A DNA stretch of 34,283 nucleotides from Candidatus Methanoplasma porotermitis (GTDB lineage Archaea > Thermoplasmatota > Thermoplasmata > Methanomassiliicoccales > Methanomethylophilaceae): NCBI GenBank assembly GCA_031290095.1, contig JAITOF010000079.1, forward strand, positions 1 through 34,283, given 5' to 3'. The position numbers were made by a program, and so were the translations under genes. Positions 32,233-34,283 of the stretch are shown here, piece after piece (the stretch's first letter is position 1; every line of letters starts with the position of its first letter). The notes under the pieces are model-generated. The model saw nothing but the letters and a program-made list of their open reading frames with translations. It was not told where the DNA came from and did not search any database.

Positions 32233-34283
32233 ATGAACAATCGTTTCTGCACGAGGTGCGGTACTTTGGCCCTTCCCAGCCAGGGCAGATGCGGCAAGTG
32301 CAGGAAACCTTTGGACGAGGGGTCTGAGAGCAGCCAGCATTCGCTTATGGGCTTTTCCGGCGTGCCGGCGCCGCCTAAGGTTTTGACCGTTGAGAACAAA
32401 GACGCGCCATACATGCCTTACCTGCCCCGCGCGTGCCAGATGGAGATAATCTCGGACATCAGGGGGGCGCTTGACCAAGGGCGCCACATCGTCATAGAGT
32501 CCGGAACAGGCACGGGGAAGACCATCGTGTCTCTGGCCGGGAGCTTGGAGCACGCGAAGCGCGTAGGCAAGAAGGTCGTGTATCTGACCCGCACGATATC
32601 GCAAAGCGACCAGGTGATGAAGGAGCTGAAGGCGATATCTCTCGTCAGGGACGTGTCGGGGGTGACCATCACCGGCAGGAACAAGTCCTGCCCGCTGTTC
32701 AGAGGCAGCGAGGAGTTCGACTCTCTGCCGCCGAGCGTCCTGTCGACGATGTGCGAGGACCGCAAGCAGAAGAGCACCCGCGGACAGGCGGGAGGCTGCC
32801 GTTTCTTCGACAAGGTGAAGGCGGAGATCGACAGCATCGAGGGACATTGCAGGAACGCCTTCCCGAGATCGGAGGAGCTCGACAAGTACTGCGAAGGGCT
32901 GGGCGTCTGCCCTTACGAGGCGAAGAAGGCCCTTATGAAAAGCATGGACGTCGTCGTCGCGCCCTATGTGCACATACTGTCAGAGGACATAAGGTCCAAC
33001 TTCATCATGAACCTCGGAGGCGAGGGCCTCGACATCGTAGTGATCGTCGACGAGGCGCACAACCTTGTGGACGCGGCTAGGGAGCAGGAGAGCTTCACGG
33101 TGACGCTGCGGACGATAGACTCCGCGCTGGACGAGTGCGCCGCCGTGCGGCAGAAGAGCCTGTCCGAGAGCATCGACGTCGAGAGTTTCATCAAACATCT
33201 GAAATCCACGGTGAGGCAGCTCGCCGTGGCCAACATACCGTTCGGAAAGACGGAAAGCAGACTTCCAAAGGATGCGGTCGAAGCCCCGATGATGAGCCGG
33301 TTCGGCATTTGCAGAGAAGACCTGGAATCGGCCATAGTCCGCATGATGGCGGTCGGAGAAGGCCGGATGGACGCGCTCGCAGAAAGAGGAGAATACGGCG
33401 CTTCCGAGATATACGCCCTCGGAGCCGCGCTCAAGTCATGGATAGCAAGCGACAGCGACAGCTATGTAAGGAGCGTGAAGACAGGACAGGACGGGGAATA
33501 CCTCTCCGCCTCGTGCATAGACCCCTCTGACATCGTCGAGTTCATGCGCAGCCTGGACGGGGCCGTGCACATGTCTGGGACCTTGCAGCCTTTGGAGCAG
33601 TACTACAAGGTTATGGGCCTTCCCAAGAACACGCTCGCAAGGACGTATCCGTCTCCGTTCCCAAAGGAGAACAAGATGGTAGTCTACGTCGATGACGTTA
33701 CGACCAAGTTCGACGAGATGAGCCGCGACCCGTCGATGGCCACCCGGATCGAAAGGAAGATTGCCCAGCTATGCAACGCCGTGGACAAGAACACGCTGGT
33801 GTTCTTCCCTTCTTACAGGGTGATGAAGAACATGCGCCAGTTCTTGGAGAGGGACATCGGCAAAAAGCTGTATTGGGAGGAGTCGGGACAGCAAAAGGCC
33901 ACGATGCGGGCCCTAGATGCGTTCAGGATGAACAGGAACGGTGTGTTCTTCAGCGTAATGGGGGGGTCCGTGGCAGAAGGCATGGACTTTCCGGGCGACG
34001 AGCTGTGCTTTGCGATAATCGTAGGAATACCTTTCCCGCCGCCCACTTTGGAGTCGAAAGCGATGTCCGACATGTTCGACGCAAGATACGGGCCTGGGTT
34101 TGGATGGAAATACACGAGCGAGGTCCCTGCGATGCGCAAGATAAGACAGGCCGTCGGACGCCTCATAAGAACAGACACCGACAGAGGCATGGCCGTCATC
34201 CTGGATTCCAGGGCCGCGAAATACCAGAGGCAGCTCGACGCCGCCCTGTCGCGGGATCCTGTGGCTGACGCCGTGAGGTTCTT
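32233..34283 (+). CDS. XPD/Rad3-type Fe-S DNA helicase with N-terminal zinc ribbon (partial)
   Basis: This is an ATP-dependent 5'-3' DNA helicase of superfamily 2, probably in repair. The frame runs open to the window edge, with 683 residues visible. Residues 1-25 form a zinc ribbon (C6, C9, C20, C23) followed by a linker, which standard XPD lacks. Walker A is GTGTGKT (91-97) and motif II is VDEAHNL (DEAH at 273-276). Cysteines between motifs Ia and II (C153, C189, C220, C226 are the best candidates) would hold the [4Fe-4S] cluster. Late motifs include HMSGTLQPLEQYYK, GGSVAEGMDFPGDE and RQAVGRLIRTDTDRG (motif VI). The ATG at 32233 was chosen for the TATA spacing and because it includes the zinc ribbon. 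Few residues should be missing. Confidence 0.92.
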   Translation, partial: MNNRFCTRCGTLALPSQGRCGKCRKPLDEGSESSQHSLMGFSGVPAPPKVLTVENKDAPYMPYLPRACQMEIISDIRGALDQGRHIVIESGTGTGKTIVSLAGSLEHAKRVGKKVVYLTRTISQSDQVMKELKAISLVRDVSGVTITGRNKSCPLFRGSEEFDSLPPSVLSTMCEDRKQKSTRGQAGGCRFFDKVKAEIDSIEGHCRNAFPRSEELDKYCEGLGVCPYEAKKALMKSMDVVVAPYVHILSEDIRSNFIMNLGGEGLDIVVIVDEAHNLVDAAREQESFTVTLRTIDSALDECAAVRQKSLSESIDVESFIKHLKSTVRQLAVANIPFGKTESRLPKDAVEAPMMSRFGICREDLESAIVRMMAVGEGRMDALAERGEYGASEIYALGAALKSWIASDSDSYVRSVKTGQDGEYLSASCIDPSDIVEFMRSLDGAVHMSGTLQPLEQYYKVMGLPKNTLARTYPSPFPKENKMVVYVDDVTTKFDEMSRDPSMATRIERKIAQLCNAVDKNTLVFFPSYRVMKNMRQFLERDIGKKLYWEESGQQKATMRALDAFRMNRNGVFFSVMGGSVAEGMDFPGDELCFAIIVGIPFPPPTLESKAMSDMFDARYGPGFGWKYTSEVPAMRKIRQAVGRLIRTDTDRGMAVILDSRAAKYQRQLDAALSRDPVADAVRF

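Overview
This window reads as chromosome of a methanogen of the order Methanomassiliicoccales (Thermoplasmata) or a close relative. The support is archaeal informational genes (aIF1A, L21e, RpoF, RIO1, Pus10, GatD/GatE, CDP-archaeol synthase), TATA-box promoters placed 25-30 bases before start codons, a 23S rRNA gene not linked to 16S or 5S, the nickel-hydrogenase factor HypB, and stop-codon use. Of about 30 intact genes with visible ends, six stop at TAA, the rest at TGA and none at TAG. Depletion of TAG fits a lineage that can read amber as pyrrolysine, and one housekeeping gene (Sua5/YrdC) carries an in-frame amber codon. The lineage call is an inference; no pyl gene is in the window.

Layout. 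1-1443: a small accessory locus with an arginine-type ADP-ribosyltransferase and two small downstream ORFs that look frameshifted. 1485-3635 (minus): metallo-beta-lactamase-fold hydrolase, Sua5 with internal amber, and methionine aminopeptidase, overlapping like an operon. 3965-6885 (minus): 23S rRNA with a processing stem of bulge-helix-bulge type, a hairpin-rich leader and two possible promoters. 7346-10382: an AT-rich restriction-modification island with a putative restriction endonuclease, a convergent N6-adenine methyltransferase, and an AbrB-like regulator behind a palindromic operator. 10468-12589: DUF61, TfoX-like protein and a stand-alone NifB with fused NifX-like domain. 12613-15743: a lysine-rich, membrane-anchored surface protein and a short bacterial-type alanyl-tRNA synthetase. 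16021-18496: carS-pyrE-udg-HAD operon, in which pyrE appears to start at AUC. 18600-20246: a broken ATPase gene and three 33-bp tandem repeats. 20247-23400 (minus): gatD-gatE. 23472-26829: hypB-purD-truA-translin. 26871-27086: remnant of a second ATPase. 27154-32089 (minus): an eight-gene ribosome-biogenesis/translation cluster from aIF1A to KsgA. 32233-34283: an XPD-type helicase with an N-terminal zinc ribbon, open at the window edge.

Functional reading. Most genes are housekeeping: tRNA-dependent amidation and aminoacylation (GatDE, AlaS), tRNA modification (Sua5, TruA, Pus10), small-subunit maturation (RIO1, KH/Dim2, KsgA), nucleotide synthesis (PyrE, PurD), DNA repair (UDG, XPD) and ether-lipid synthesis (CarS). 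The accessory pieces (ART locus, R-M island, decayed ATPases, surface protein) sit between these blocks and differ in base composition or integrity. The observations most worth following up are the Sua5 amber codon, the AUC start of pyrE, the ART locus, the self-regulated R-M island and the short alanyl-tRNA synthetase.
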